In this document: piece by piece, positions 8,812-17,321 of the stretch
Layout of the letters: each line of letters opens with the position of its first letter
Position numbering within the stretch: position 1 is the stretch's first letter
Source: Microvirga lotononidis
Lineage (GTDB): Bacteria; Pseudomonadota; Alphaproteobacteria; Rhizobiales; Beijerinckiaceae
NCBI RefSeq assembly: GCF_034627025.1
Contig: NZ_CP141048.1
Coordinates: forward strand, 4,015,001-4,079,000
Length of the DNA stretch: 64,000 nucleotides
Direction: 5' to 3'
The notes under the pieces: model-generated
Seen by the model: only the letters and a program-made list of their open reading frames with translations
Databases searched by the model: none
What the model was told of the DNA's origin: nothing
Translations under genes and position numbers: made by a program

Positions 8812-9024
8812 ATAAGCCTTAACCTTCGAAGAAGCTGTATCGTGAAGCTTCTTGAGCGCCGCGGCGTTCCCGGAGGAGATGTCCGTCGGCGAGGTGGGAG
8901 GCATATAGCACGGGTTTTGACGGTTGCAAGTGCATTGTTGTCGTGGCGGATCGAAAAGGGGCTGTTGCTCTTTGGGGGGATGATTGCTATGGAGCGGCCG
9001 TCGCGTTCGTGACACGCCCCGGAT

Positions 9025-9098
9025 GGCCTCGTGGCGGAGTGGTTACGCAGAGGACTGCAAATCCTTGCACCCCGGTTCGATTCCGGGCGAGGCCTCCA
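9025..9098 (+). tRNA. tRNA-Cys (GCA)
   Basis: 74 bases with encoded CCA. Acceptor stem GGCCTCG / CGAGGCC, anticodon loop CTGCAAA giving GCA, T-arm with GGTTCGATTCC. It ends 22 bases before the methyltransferase start. Confidence 0.97.
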
Positions 9099-9120
9099 AC
9101 AATTTCTGAAGGCACTTTCC

Positions 9121-9783
9121 ATGGTCGATTTCACCCAAGCGCGCCGCATGATGGTTGATGGCCAGCTGCGCACTTTCGATGTGAACGACATGTCTCTCCT
9201 GGATGCCATGGACAGCGTTCCGAGGGAGCTTTTCGTGCTCCCGGGCCGCGAGAGCCTTGCCTATATCGATCAGGATATCCTCGTCAGCGATGGCGGCGAG
9301 AGCCGCTACATGCTCTCTCCGATGATCCTGGGTCGCATGATCCAGGCGCTCGCCATCGATGCGGGCGACAAGGTCCTCGACGTTGCCGGCGGGCGCGGGT
9401 ATTCCGCGGCCGTCCTTCGCGAGCTCGGCGCCCAGGTGACGGCTCTCGAAACGGACGAAGACCTCGCGGCTGCCGCCCGCCAATGCTTGAAGGCATCCGG
9501 TGCCGGCGACGTCGCCGTCGTGACCGGCCCGCTCGACCAGGGGCATGCTGCTGCCGGGCCCTATGACGCCATTCTCGTGAATGGAGCGGTCGAGGTTCGT
9601 CCGGAAGGGCTTCTCCGGCAATTGGCCGAAGGCGGACGCCTCGTTTGCGTGAAGGGGCGGGGGCGTGCCGCACGCGCGACCGTTTACGTCCGTTCCGGCG
9701 ACGCCATCGGCGAGCGCAGCCTGTTCGAAGCCGCAGCCCCTCTCCTGGGCTCCTTTGTCCAGACGCCGGGCTTCACGTTCTAA
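9121..9783 (+). CDS. Protein-L-isoaspartate O-methyltransferase family protein
   Basis: A SAM-dependent methyltransferase of the PCMT family, 220 residues. Visible: MVDGQLRTFDVND and VPRELFVLP at the N-terminus and the SAM-binding glycine motif VLDVAGGRGYSAAVL near residues 85-100. The start at 9121 lies just after tRNA-Cys. In Alphaproteobacteria a PCMT paralogue next to a tolC-like gene is common. The usual motif I form is VLEIGTGSGY; here it is VLDVAGGRGY, so true isoaspartyl repair activity is uncertain. Confidence 0.85.
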   Translation: MVDFTQARRMMVDGQLRTFDVNDMSLLDAMDSVPRELFVLPGRESLAYIDQDILVSDGGESRYMLSPMILGRMIQALAIDAGDKVLDVAGGRGYSAAVLRELGAQVTALETDEDLAAAARQCLKASGAGDVAVVTGPLDQGHAAAGPYDAILVNGAVEVRPEGLLRQLAEGGRLVCVKGRGRAARATVYVRSGDAIGERSLFEAAAPLLGSFVQTPGFTF

Positions 9784-9987
9784 TTTCCTCCAAAGCCTAA
9801 CAAATCCATAATTTTTCCCCAGCCCGGAGTGTCGCTTTTTTGCGCCACTCCCAAGCTAAAATCGAGTTGGCCCCAACGCGTTGTTGCCGACTCTGTTCCC
9901 TTGGGTATTGTTGCGCTTTGAGTCGCAGTGGTTTCTGAAAGTGGCGTCTCTCACGATTGTCCCGTGTTGGTCGCTAGGCAGGTGCGC

Positions 9988-11397
9988 GTGAAGAAAAAGC
10001 ATTCCAAGCAGACGTATTCCTTGCTCTTTGGGGCGATGACCTCGGTGTTCGTGCTGATGGCCCCCGGCGGGGTGTCGGCCGAAACCTTGGAAAGCGCTTT
10101 GTCCCGCGCTTATGGCAACAATCCTGACCTGAACGCCCAGCGTGCGAACGTCCGTGCAACGGACGAGACGGTGGCGCAGGCCAAGTCAGGCTACCGGCCC
10201 GTTATCAACGGAACGGCCGATGTCGGTCGGACCTGGGTGTCGGCCGAGACGCCTTCGTCGCGCTTCTCCCCGAACACGACGAACCAGAATGCACTGAACC
10301 CGCGTGGGTTCGGCGTCGAGCTCAATCAGACGATTTTCGACGGGTTCCGGACCCAGAACCGCGTCCGCGCGGCGGAATCCTCGGTTCTCGGGTCGCGCGA
10401 GAGCCTGAATACCACCGAGCAGAGCGTTCTGCTCGATGCCGCGACCGCCTATATGAACGTCCTGCGGGATACCGCGATCCTCGACCTGCAGCGCAACAAC
10501 GTCGAGGTGATCGACGAGCAGTTGCGCCAGACCCGGGACCGCTTCAACGTCGGTGAAGTCACCCGGACGGACGTGGCACAGGCGGAAGCCCGCCTTGCTG
10601 CGGCCCGGTCTCAGGCGAGCTTGGCTGAAGCGACCCTCCGTAACAGCATTGCGACCTATCGGCAGGTCGTCGGTGTCGAGCCTGCCCAGCTGGCTCCCGG
10701 TCGCCCGCTGGACCGCCTGACGCCGCGCAACGTGGATGCGGCCCTGAAGGTGGCCCTCAACGAGCATCCGGCCATCAAGGCGCGCCAGCACGCCGTCGAT
10801 GTGGCCGAGCTGCAGGTGAAGATCGAGGAGGGCGCTCTCGCTCCGCAGCTCGGTGTCGCCGGTGCCGTCGATCAACGCTACGACCGCCAGCAATCGGGCG
10901 ACGCCGCGCTGTCAGCGTCCGTGGTCGCGCGTCTGACGGTGCCGATCTACGAGGGCGGGCAGGCTTATGCCGCGACCCGGCAGGCCAAGGAAGTGGCTGG
11001 CCAGCGCCGTCTGGAAGCCGATTCCGTACGCGATCAGGTCCGCGCCGCCGTGAGCTCATCCTGGGGGCAGCTGGAAGCGGCCCGGGCCCAGATCGTCGCC
11101 GCGCAGGCGCAGATCGATGCTGCCGAGACGGCGCTGAGCGGCGTGCGCGAAGAAGCTCGCGTCGGCCAGCGAACCACGCTCGATGTGTTGAACGCGCAGC
11201 AGGAACTGCTGAATGCCCGCGTGAACCTCATCACGGCCCAGCGCGACCGGGTGGTAGCGTCCTACAGCCTCGTCAACGCGATGGGCCGTCTCAATTCACG
11301 AGCCCTCGGCCTCCGGGTCAATCACTACAGCCCGAAGATCCATTACGATCAGGTTAAGGATCTTTGGATCGGGACGAGCACGCCCGACGGTCGTTGA
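9988..11397 (+). CDS. tolC: TolC family outer membrane efflux protein
   Basis: Outer membrane channel of type I secretion and RND/MFS efflux systems. From the GTG at 9988 the 469-residue product begins VKKKHSKQTYS and has a signal peptide ending near GVSA-ETLE. It shows the duplicated TolC pattern: NPDLNAQRANVRATDE near the start, GFRTQNRVRAAES, then the second repeat with LKVALNEHPAIKARQHAVDVAE and YEGGQAYAATRQAKEV, and TLDVLNAQQELLNARVNLI near the end. An in-frame GTG at 9928 would add 20 residues ahead of the signal peptide and is less likely. A strong terminator follows. Confidence 0.93.
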   Translation: MKKKHSKQTYSLLFGAMTSVFVLMAPGGVSAETLESALSRAYGNNPDLNAQRANVRATDETVAQAKSGYRPVINGTADVGRTWVSAETPSSRFSPNTTNQNALNPRGFGVELNQTIFDGFRTQNRVRAAESSVLGSRESLNTTEQSVLLDAATAYMNVLRDTAILDLQRNNVEVIDEQLRQTRDRFNVGEVTRTDVAQAEARLAAARSQASLAEATLRNSIATYRQVVGVEPAQLAPGRPLDRLTPRNVDAALKVALNEHPAIKARQHAVDVAELQVKIEEGALAPQLGVAGAVDQRYDRQQSGDAALSASVVARLTVPIYEGGQAYAATRQAKEVAGQRRLEADSVRDQVRAAVSSSWGQLEAARAQIVAAQAQIDAAETALSGVREEARVGQRTTLDVLNAQQELLNARVNLITAQRDRVVASYSLVNAMGRLNSRALGLRVNHYSPKIHYDQVKDLWIGTSTPDGR

Positions 11398-11405
11398 TAA
11401 GATTT

Positions 11406-11447
11406 GGGGCCGGAACCTAAAAGTTCCGGCCCCGCTTGTTTTCTTTA
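11406..11447 (+). terminator. Intrinsic terminator after tolC
   Basis: Perfect 11-bp stem GGGGCCGGAAC / GTTCCGGCCCC with a 6-base loop, followed by GCTTGTTTTCTTT. Located 8 bases after the tolC stop. Confidence 0.9.
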
Positions 11448-11517
11448 GATTTGCGTAAAATACTTCCTCTACATTCATTTGAATGTGATTCTTACTTATT
11501 CCGATTTGGAAGTGACT

Positions 11518-12108
11518 ATGGGTTCTGCGGGCCTGAAGGTTAACGAGCCGTCGATGGACGAGATTCTGGCTTCCATCCGGCGCATCATCTCCGATGACGA
11601 AGCTGAGAGCCCTTTGGAGCCTGATGGGCCGCGCTCCTCTCCCCTGAGCAACGTTCTCGACATCGCGGAGCTTCACGTGGCCCCGTTGATTTCGGCGGGG
11701 CCCAACGAGCCCGTGCTGGGGCCCTGGAGCCGGGGAGACGCCCTGGGAGACGATGCTCCTTCGAGCGAGGATTTCAGAAGAGAGCCAGACGCTCTTTCGG
11801 CGCGGGTCGAGCCAGTTCCAGCTCCGGTCGCCGCGCGTGACATCCAGGCCAAGAGCGCTGCTCCAACGGCTGCGATCCAGTCGGGGGCGGCGGAGGCCCT
11901 CATGTCGCCTGTCGCCAGCTCCACGGTTTCAGGCGCCTTCGATCGCCTCGGCGCTGCGTTGAAGCCAAGCCAGCCCCCGACCGTCGAGGATCTTATGAAG
12001 GAGATGCTGCGTCCCATGCTGAAGGCGTGGCTCGACGACAACCTTCCGTCCCTGGTCGAGCGGCTCGTTCGGGACGAGATCGAGCGTGTGACCCGCTGCC
12101 GGGGATAG
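11518..12108 (+). CDS. popZ: Polar organizing protein PopZ (DUF2497)
   Basis: PopZ self-assembles into a condensate at the cell pole that anchors chromosome-partition and cell-cycle proteins. The 196-residue product has the hallmark N-terminal helix PSMDEILASIRRIISDDE, a long low-complexity Pro/Ala/Glu-rich spacer, and the C-terminal oligomerisation helices VEDLMKEMLRPMLKAWLDDNLPSLVERLVRDEIERV. The start ATG at 11518 gives MGSAGLKVNEPSMDE; an upstream ATG at 11479 would add 13 unconserved residues. Located between tolC and valS, an arrangement I recall from other Rhizobiales. Confidence 0.92.
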   Translation: MGSAGLKVNEPSMDEILASIRRIISDDEAESPLEPDGPRSSPLSNVLDIAELHVAPLISAGPNEPVLGPWSRGDALGDDAPSSEDFRREPDALSARVEPVPAPVAARDIQAKSAAPTAAIQSGAAEALMSPVASSTVSGAFDRLGAALKPSQPPTVEDLMKEMLRPMLKAWLDDNLPSLVERLVRDEIERVTRCRG

Positions 12109-12271
12109 GTCTCTTCGGCGATCGGAAGAGGCAAAGTCCCGCCAAGCTTTCGGAGTCCGATAGCCTCTCCAGGTGAGATTGGCGGAGCAAGGGCCTCGAT
12201 CGACCGGAGCCGCACATCACCGGTGGGACACCACATCTCGGGCCTGTAACGCTCGGATTGGCGCCCGTCTG

Positions 12272-12300
12272 TTGACTTCGACCGATCCGTCCGGTTTGTA
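12272..12300 (+). promoter_or_regulatory. Candidate valS promoter
   Basis: TTGACT (12272-12277), 17-base spacer, TTTGTA (12295-12300). The -35 is good and the -10 poor; it would give a leader of about 40 bases before the valS ATG. Confidence 0.4.
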
Positions 12301-12346
12301 GCCGTCTTGCTTGCGCGTTTCTCGCGCCCAAAGGCCGGTACTCATC

Positions 12347-15055
12347 ATGATGGACAAGACGTTCGATCCCTCCGCTGTCGAAGCTCGCATTTCCACCCGC
12401 TGGGAAGAGGCCGGGGCCTTCAAGGCCGGCCGTGCGGATCGCAAGGACGCGGTACCCTACACGATCGTCATTCCGCCGCCGAACGTGACCGGCTCGCTCC
12501 ATATGGGTCACGCCCTCAACAACACGATCCAGGACATCCTCTGCCGCTTCGAGCGCATGCGGGGCAAGGACGTGCTCTGGCAGCCGGGCATGGACCATGC
12601 GGGCATCGCCACGCAGATGGTCGTGGAGCGTCGCCTGGCTGAGCGCCAGATCCAGCGCCGCGACCTCGGCCGCGAGGAATTCGTGAAGCGGGTCTGGGAG
12701 TGGAAGGAGGAGTCCGGCGGCACCATCGTGCGTCAGCTCAAGCGCCTCGGTGCCTCCTGCGACTGGTCGCGTGAGCGCTTCACCATGGACGAGGGCCTGT
12801 CCCAAGCGGTGCTTAAGGTCTTCGTGGACCTTTTCAACCAAGGCCTGATGTACAAGGACAAGCGCCTCGTGAACTGGGACCCCAAGTTCCAGACCGCGAT
12901 TTCAGACCTCGAGGTGATCCAGGTCGAGGTGAAAGGCAATCTCTGGCACATCCGCTATGCCATCGAGGGCATGCCGGACCGGTCCATCACGGTCGCCACC
13001 ACCCGGCCCGAGACGATGCTCGGCGACGTGGCCGTGGCCGTGCATCCCGAGGACGAGCGCTATAAGGATCTGGTCGGCAAGTTCGCCATACTGCCCCTCA
13101 CGGGCCGGCGCATCCCCATCGTGGCGGACGAGTATTCGGACCCGGAGAAGGGCACCGGCGCTGTGAAGATCACGCCTGCCCATGACTTCAACGATTTCGA
13201 AGTCGGCAAGCGCCACAAGCTGCCGCTGATCAACATCTTCGGCACCGAGGCCGAGCTCCGGCTTGCCGGCAACGAGGCCTTCCTCGACGGTTTGGCCGAG
13301 ACCGACGATCTCAAGGAGGTGCTGGCGCTCGAAGGCATGGACCGTTTCGACGCGCGCAAGCGCATCGTCGCAATGCTGGAAGAGCGGGAGATCCTCGTCC
13401 AGATCGAGCCGCACGGCCACACCGTGCCTCATGGCGACCGCTCCAACGTGGTGATCGAGCCCTACCTCACGGATCAATGGTATCTGAACGTGAAGCCCCT
13501 CGCGGACCGGGCGCTCGACGTGGTGCGCAAGGGCCAGACCAAGTTCGTGCCCGAGAACTGGGAGAAGACCTACTTTCAGTGGCTTGAGAACATCGAGCCG
13601 TGGTGCGTCTCGCGCCAGCTCTGGTGGGGTCACCAGATTCCGGCCTGGTACGACGACCAGGGTAACGTCTATGTCGCCCTGAGCGAGGACGAGGCCAAGG
13701 AGCAGGCGCGGGCGAAGAACGGCCGCGACGTGCCGCTCACGCGCGACGAGGACGTGCTCGACACTTGGTTCTCCTCGGCCCTGTGGCCGTTCTCGACCCT
13801 CGGCTGGCCCGACGATACGCCGGAATTGAAGCGCTACTATCCGACGAACACCCTCGTCACAGGCTTCGACATCATCTTCTTCTGGGTTGCCCGGATGATG
13901 ATGATGGGCCTGCACTTCATGGACGAAGTGCCCTTCGACACGGTCTACATCCACGCCCTCGTCCGCGACGAGAAGGGCGCAAAGATGTCGAAGTCGAAGG
14001 GCAATGTCATCGATCCGCTCAATGTGGTGGAGCAGTACGGCGCGGATGCGCTGCGCATGACGCTCACCTCGATGGCTGCCCAGGGGCGCGACATCAAGCT
14101 GTCGGTCCAGCGCGTCGAGAACTACCGCAACTTCGCGACCAAGATCTGGAACGCGGCTCGCTTCGCCGAGATGAACGAGTGCAGGCGCGTCGCCGGGTTC
14201 GATCCGAAATCGGTCAAGGAGACGCTCAACAAGTGGGCGATCAGCGAATGCGCCAAGGCGATCAACGAGGTCGCGGCCGGCATCCAGGGCTACAAGTTCA
14301 ACGAGGCGGCAGGCGCAGCCTACCGTTTCGTGTGGAACGTGTTCTGCGACTGGACGCTCGAACTCTCCAAGCCCGTCCTGCAGGGTGCGGATTCACCCGC
14401 CAAGGACGAGACCCGCGCGACCATCGCGTTCATTCTGGATGAGATCTGCAAGCTTCTTCACCCGATCATGCCGTTCCTCACGGAGGAACTGTGGGAGGTG
14501 AAAGGGCAGGAGGGGCCGAAGCGCGACACGATCCTGGCGCTCGCGCCCTGGTCGAACCTCGATCACCTGATCGACCCGCAGGCCGAAGCCGAGATCGGCT
14601 GGGTGGTGGACCTCGTCACCGAGATCCGCTCCGCCCGTTCCGAGACGAACGTGCCGGCCGGCGCGCAGATCCCGCTCGCGCTCGTCGCTTCGTCCGAGGA
14701 CGTGAAGGCTCGTGCTGCACGCTGGGGCGATATCGTGAAGCGCCTTGCACGCATATCCGACATTTCCTTCGTCGACACGGCACCCAAGAGCTCGATCCAG
14801 CTTCTGATCCGCGGCGAAGTGGCGGCCCTGCCGCTGGAAGGCGTGATCGATCTCGATGCCGAACGCGCCCGCCTCGCCAAGGAGATCCAGAAGCTCGATG
14901 CGGATGTGACGAAGATCGACGCGAAGCTCGGAAACGCGGATTTCATCAAGCGCGCGCCCGAGGAAGTCGTCGAGGAGCAACGCGAGCGCCGCGACGAAGC
15001 GCTGGCGCGCAAGGCGAAGATGGAAGAGGCGCTCGGGCGTCTGAAGGACGCGTAA
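12347..15055 (+). CDS. valS: Valyl-tRNA synthetase
   Basis: Charges tRNA(Val) and edits misactivated threonine. The 902-residue product has the class I HIGH box as PPPNVTGSLHMGHAL near residue 50, a CP1 editing domain, the KMSKS box GAKMSKSKGNVIDP near 550, the anticodon-binding helical domain and the C-terminal coiled coil typical of ValRS (LDAERARLAKEIQKLDADVT and onward). The start MMDKTFDPSAVE uses ATG at 12347; the next codon is also ATG. Confidence 0.98.
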   Translation: MMDKTFDPSAVEARISTRWEEAGAFKAGRADRKDAVPYTIVIPPPNVTGSLHMGHALNNTIQDILCRFERMRGKDVLWQPGMDHAGIATQMVVERRLAERQIQRRDLGREEFVKRVWEWKEESGGTIVRQLKRLGASCDWSRERFTMDEGLSQAVLKVFVDLFNQGLMYKDKRLVNWDPKFQTAISDLEVIQVEVKGNLWHIRYAIEGMPDRSITVATTRPETMLGDVAVAVHPEDERYKDLVGKFAILPLTGRRIPIVADEYSDPEKGTGAVKITPAHDFNDFEVGKRHKLPLINIFGTEAELRLAGNEAFLDGLAETDDLKEVLALEGMDRFDARKRIVAMLEEREILVQIEPHGHTVPHGDRSNVVIEPYLTDQWYLNVKPLADRALDVVRKGQTKFVPENWEKTYFQWLENIEPWCVSRQLWWGHQIPAWYDDQGNVYVALSEDEAKEQARAKNGRDVPLTRDEDVLDTWFSSALWPFSTLGWPDDTPELKRYYPTNTLVTGFDIIFFWVARMMMMGLHFMDEVPFDTVYIHALVRDEKGAKMSKSKGNVIDPLNVVEQYGADALRMTLTSMAAQGRDIKLSVQRVENYRNFATKIWNAARFAEMNECRRVAGFDPKSVKETLNKWAISECAKAINEVAAGIQGYKFNEAAGAAYRFVWNVFCDWTLELSKPVLQGADSPAKDETRATIAFILDEICKLLHPIMPFLTEELWEVKGQEGPKRDTILALAPWSNLDHLIDPQAEAEIGWVVDLVTEIRSARSETNVPAGAQIPLALVASSEDVKARAARWGDIVKRLARISDISFVDTAPKSSIQLLIRGEVAALPLEGVIDLDAERARLAKEIQKLDADVTKIDAKLGNADFIKRAPEEVVEEQRERRDEALARKAKMEEALGRLKDA

Positions 15056-15080
15056 GGCGGTCCAAGTCCCCGCACTCCGC

Positions 15081-15175
15081 CCATGCCTGCCGGCCCGGGC
15101 TTGTCCCGGAGCCGACAGACGATTGAAGCGCGGCGCCTCGCAGATCGGGATGGCCGGCACGACGCCAGCCATGGC
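15081..15175. repeat. Intergenic palindrome family A, divergent copy
   Basis: Part of a tandem pair behind valS. The left half carries a GGCCCGGGCTTGTCCCGG-like hairpin, the middle GATTGAAGCGCGGCGCCTC, and the right half ATCGGGATGGCCGGCACGACG. Same layout as the unit at 15255-15349 but with mismatches in both arms. Confidence 0.65.
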
Positions 15176-15254
15176 GCAGCGCTTGATCGTGGAACCCCTT
15201 CCCGCACTGCGTGCGCCGGGGATGACACCACGGCATGGCCAGGACCTCCCCCAC

Positions 15255-15349
15255 CACGTCATCACCGGCCTCGTGCCGGTGATACCGATGGATTGAAGCG
15301 CCGCGCCCCACCGTAGCGGGATGGCCGGGTCAAGCGCGGCCATGACGTG
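15255..15349. repeat. Intergenic palindrome family A, well-formed copy
   Basis: A 95-base unit bounded by CACGTCAT and ATGACGTG. The left arm holds ACCGGCCTCGTGCCGGT, then GATACCGAT, a middle GAAGCGCCGCGCC, then AGCGGGATGGCCGGG and a second GGCC palindrome. The order is the same in the other copies in this window (38091, 43245, 52934). The downstream segment to 15443 holds only a small hairpin (15406-15429) before the mntH stop. Confidence 0.75.
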
Positions 15350-15443
15350 GGAGTGGGTCGTCGCGGCGCAAACCGTACGCGAAGGGGCTCTCACTCACAC
15401 ATTCTGAAGCGGGGACTGCCTCCCGCTTCGCCGCTCGCGAATC

Positions 15444-16790
15444 TTATCCCAGCACGAAATCCACCAGCAGCTTCAGGTTCAGCGCCACGATGACAGCCGC
15501 GATGGTGCCTGCGATCACCGTGAGCCAGCGGGGCGTGACGAGTTCGCCCATCTTGGCTTTCGAGGCGGTCATGGTCACGAGGGGAATGACCGCGAAGGGG
15601 AGCTGAAGGCTCAGGACCACCTGGCTCAGGATCAGGAGCTTCGCGGTGCCGCCCTCGCCGTAGGCGATGGTGACGGCGGCGGCGGGAACGATGGCGATTC
15701 CCCGGGTGATCAGGCGGCGCAGCCAGGGCTGCATCTTGAAGTTGATGAAGCCCTCCATGACGATCTGGCCCGCCATGGTCGCCGTCACGGTGGAGTTCAG
15801 GCCGCAGCAGAGAAGCGAAAGGCCGAAGAGCATCGGCGCGATGGCGCTGCCGAGGATCGGCTGGAGCAGGGTATGGGCCTCGCCGAGTTCGGCGATCTCG
15901 GTCCTGCCGGTGTGATGGAAGGCGGCCGCTGCGAGGATGAGCAGGGACGCGTTGATCGTGAGCGCGAACATCAGTGCGATGGTCGAGTCGAGGGTTGCGA
16001 AGCGCAGCGCCTCGCGCCGTTCCGGCAGCGTGTCGCCGTAGGCGCGGGTCTGCACGATGCCCGAATGCAGATAAAGGTTATGCGGCATCACCGTCGCGCC
16101 CAGGATGCCGAGGGCGAGATAGAGCATGTCGGGATTGGTGACGATCTCCGTCGTCGGGGCGAAGCCTGTGATCACACCGGCCCAATCCGGGTCGGCCATG
16201 GCGATCTGAATGCCGAAGCACACCGCGATGACGCCGAGCAGGGTGATGATGAAGGCCTCGACCCAGCGGAAGCCGAGATTCTGCAGATAGAGAATCAGGA
16301 ACACGTCGAGCGCCGTGATGACGACGCCGATTTCGAGGGGAACGTCGAAGAGCAGGTTGAGTCCGATGGCCGTCCCGATCACTTCCGCTAGGTCCGTGGC
16401 GCAGATTGCGAGTTCCGCCAGAAACCAGAGACCCCAGGAAACCGGCTTCGGATAGGCGTCCCGGCAAGCCTGGGCGAGGTCGCGGCCCGTTGCGACCGCC
16501 AGCCGGGCGCAGAGGGATTGCAGGATGATCGCCATGATGTTGGAAATGAGCGCCACCGAGAGCAGTGCATAGCCGTATTTCGACCCGCCAGCGATGGATG
16601 TCGCCCAATTGCCGGGGTCCATGTAGCCCACCGCCACCAGGTAGCCCGGCCCTAAAAACGCGGCTGCACGCCGCCAGACTGACCCCGGACGGACCGCAAT
16701 CGAACGATTCACCTCCGGCAACGAGGCGAGTTCCGAAGAGTGCCGCCATGCGGCCTTTCGCACGAGGGAGACGGGGGCGTGCTGGTCCAT
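15444..16790 (-). CDS. mntH: Nramp family divalent metal (Mn2+/Fe2+) transporter
   Basis: Proton-coupled importer of Mn2+ and possibly Fe2+, 448 residues with about 11 membrane helices. The helix 1 metal-binding motif is visible as [10 protein letters not shown] (DPGN), and the helix 6 motif as [14 protein letters not shown] (MPH). The start is the ATG at 16790 (MDQHAPVS); a TTG seven codons upstream would lie inside the operator palindrome. The gene is monocistronic, with palindromic repeats downstream. Regulation by the Mn-responsive Fur-family protein Mur is likely from the operator and from what is known of alphaproteobacterial mntH. Confidence 0.93.
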   Translation of the reverse strand: MDQHAPVSLVRKAAWRHSSELASLPEVNRSIAVRPGSVWRRAAAFLGPGYLVAVGYMDPGNWATSIAGGSKYGYALLSVALISNIMAIILQSLCARLAVATGRDLAQACRDAYPKPVSWGLWFLAELAICATDLAEVIGTAIGLNLLFDVPLEIGVVITALDVFLILYLQNLGFRWVEAFIITLLGVIAVCFGIQIAMADPDWAGVITGFAPTTEIVTNPDMLYLALGILGATVMPHNLYLHSGIVQTRAYGDTLPERREALRFATLDSTIALMFALTINASLLILAAAAFHHTGRTEIAELGEAHTLLQPILGSAIAPMLFGLSLLCCGLNSTVTATMAGQIVMEGFINFKMQPWLRRLITRGIAIVPAAAVTIAYGEGGTAKLLILSQVVLSLQLPFAVIPLVTMTASKAKMGELVTPRWLTVIAGTIAAVIVALNLKLLVDFVLG

Positions 16791-16805
16791 GGGGTCTTTC
16801 TGCAG

Positions 16806-16822
16806 TTGCAAACGATTTGCAA
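16806..16822 (-). promoter_or_regulatory. Operator palindrome upstream of mntH
   Basis: A perfect 7-3-7 inverted repeat TTGCAAA-CGA-TTTGCAA, 15 bases upstream of the mntH ATG. A candidate promoter just upstream on the minus strand (TTGCCG, 17 bases, TAGCCT) would place the palindrome at the transcription start. TGCAAAT-type palindromes fit a Mur/Fur-family operator; I infer manganese-responsive repression. A lone half-site TTGCAAAT occurs at 16873-16880. Confidence 0.65.
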
Positions 16823-17321
16823 TAAGAGGCTAGCTTGGATCGGAGGCCCCGGCAAGAGGAGAGTCGCACAAAGTTGCAAATGAGGGGCGCATACCTCTGA
16901 AGGGCAGGAGGCCGACAGCGCCATGGCCCGTCCTCAATAAAGCTCTTTGGGAATTTCCCTTCCCATGCTGAGACGGCGAACGTTGCCTAACGTGAGGGCT
17001 GTTCGAGCAGTGGCGCGGGTACACCTTTCCTTGAGGCAGAGGTGGGTCCGAAGGAGCGGGTGAGGGGTTATGGGTCCATCCGGACAGCGCTCTTTCCCTT
17101 GCTTGGCTGACCTCTCGGTCTCTCCATCCGGGCAGCTTGGGCCGCCGCAGCCTCGGTGCTGGCTGGTCGAGGATGGGCGACCGTCCCCATCCATCACATG
17201 AGGCGGTATTCTGCCCGGGCTCTATTTGCAGCCTCTCGACGCCTCGCCATGTTCGGGCGTGACAAGTCCCTTGAGGTTTGCTCTAGGTTTCCCAAAACCG
17301 GGACGGAAAATCTGGTAAGGG
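16823..17321. other. Gene-free stretch between mntH and the carboxylase gene
   Basis: About 500 bases between divergent genes. I see no convincing coding frame and no clear sigma-70 promoter for the plus-strand carboxylase. The only visible features are the mntH operator half-site at its left end and a CCATCCGGAC / CCATCCGGGC direct repeat near 17083 and 17126. Confidence 0.5.

Noticed and set aside
9826..9851. Hairpin with six T residues between the PCMT-like gene and tolC, considered as a terminator.
   Set aside because: The T-run is the loop of the hairpin, not the tail after it, and the stem has a mismatch.
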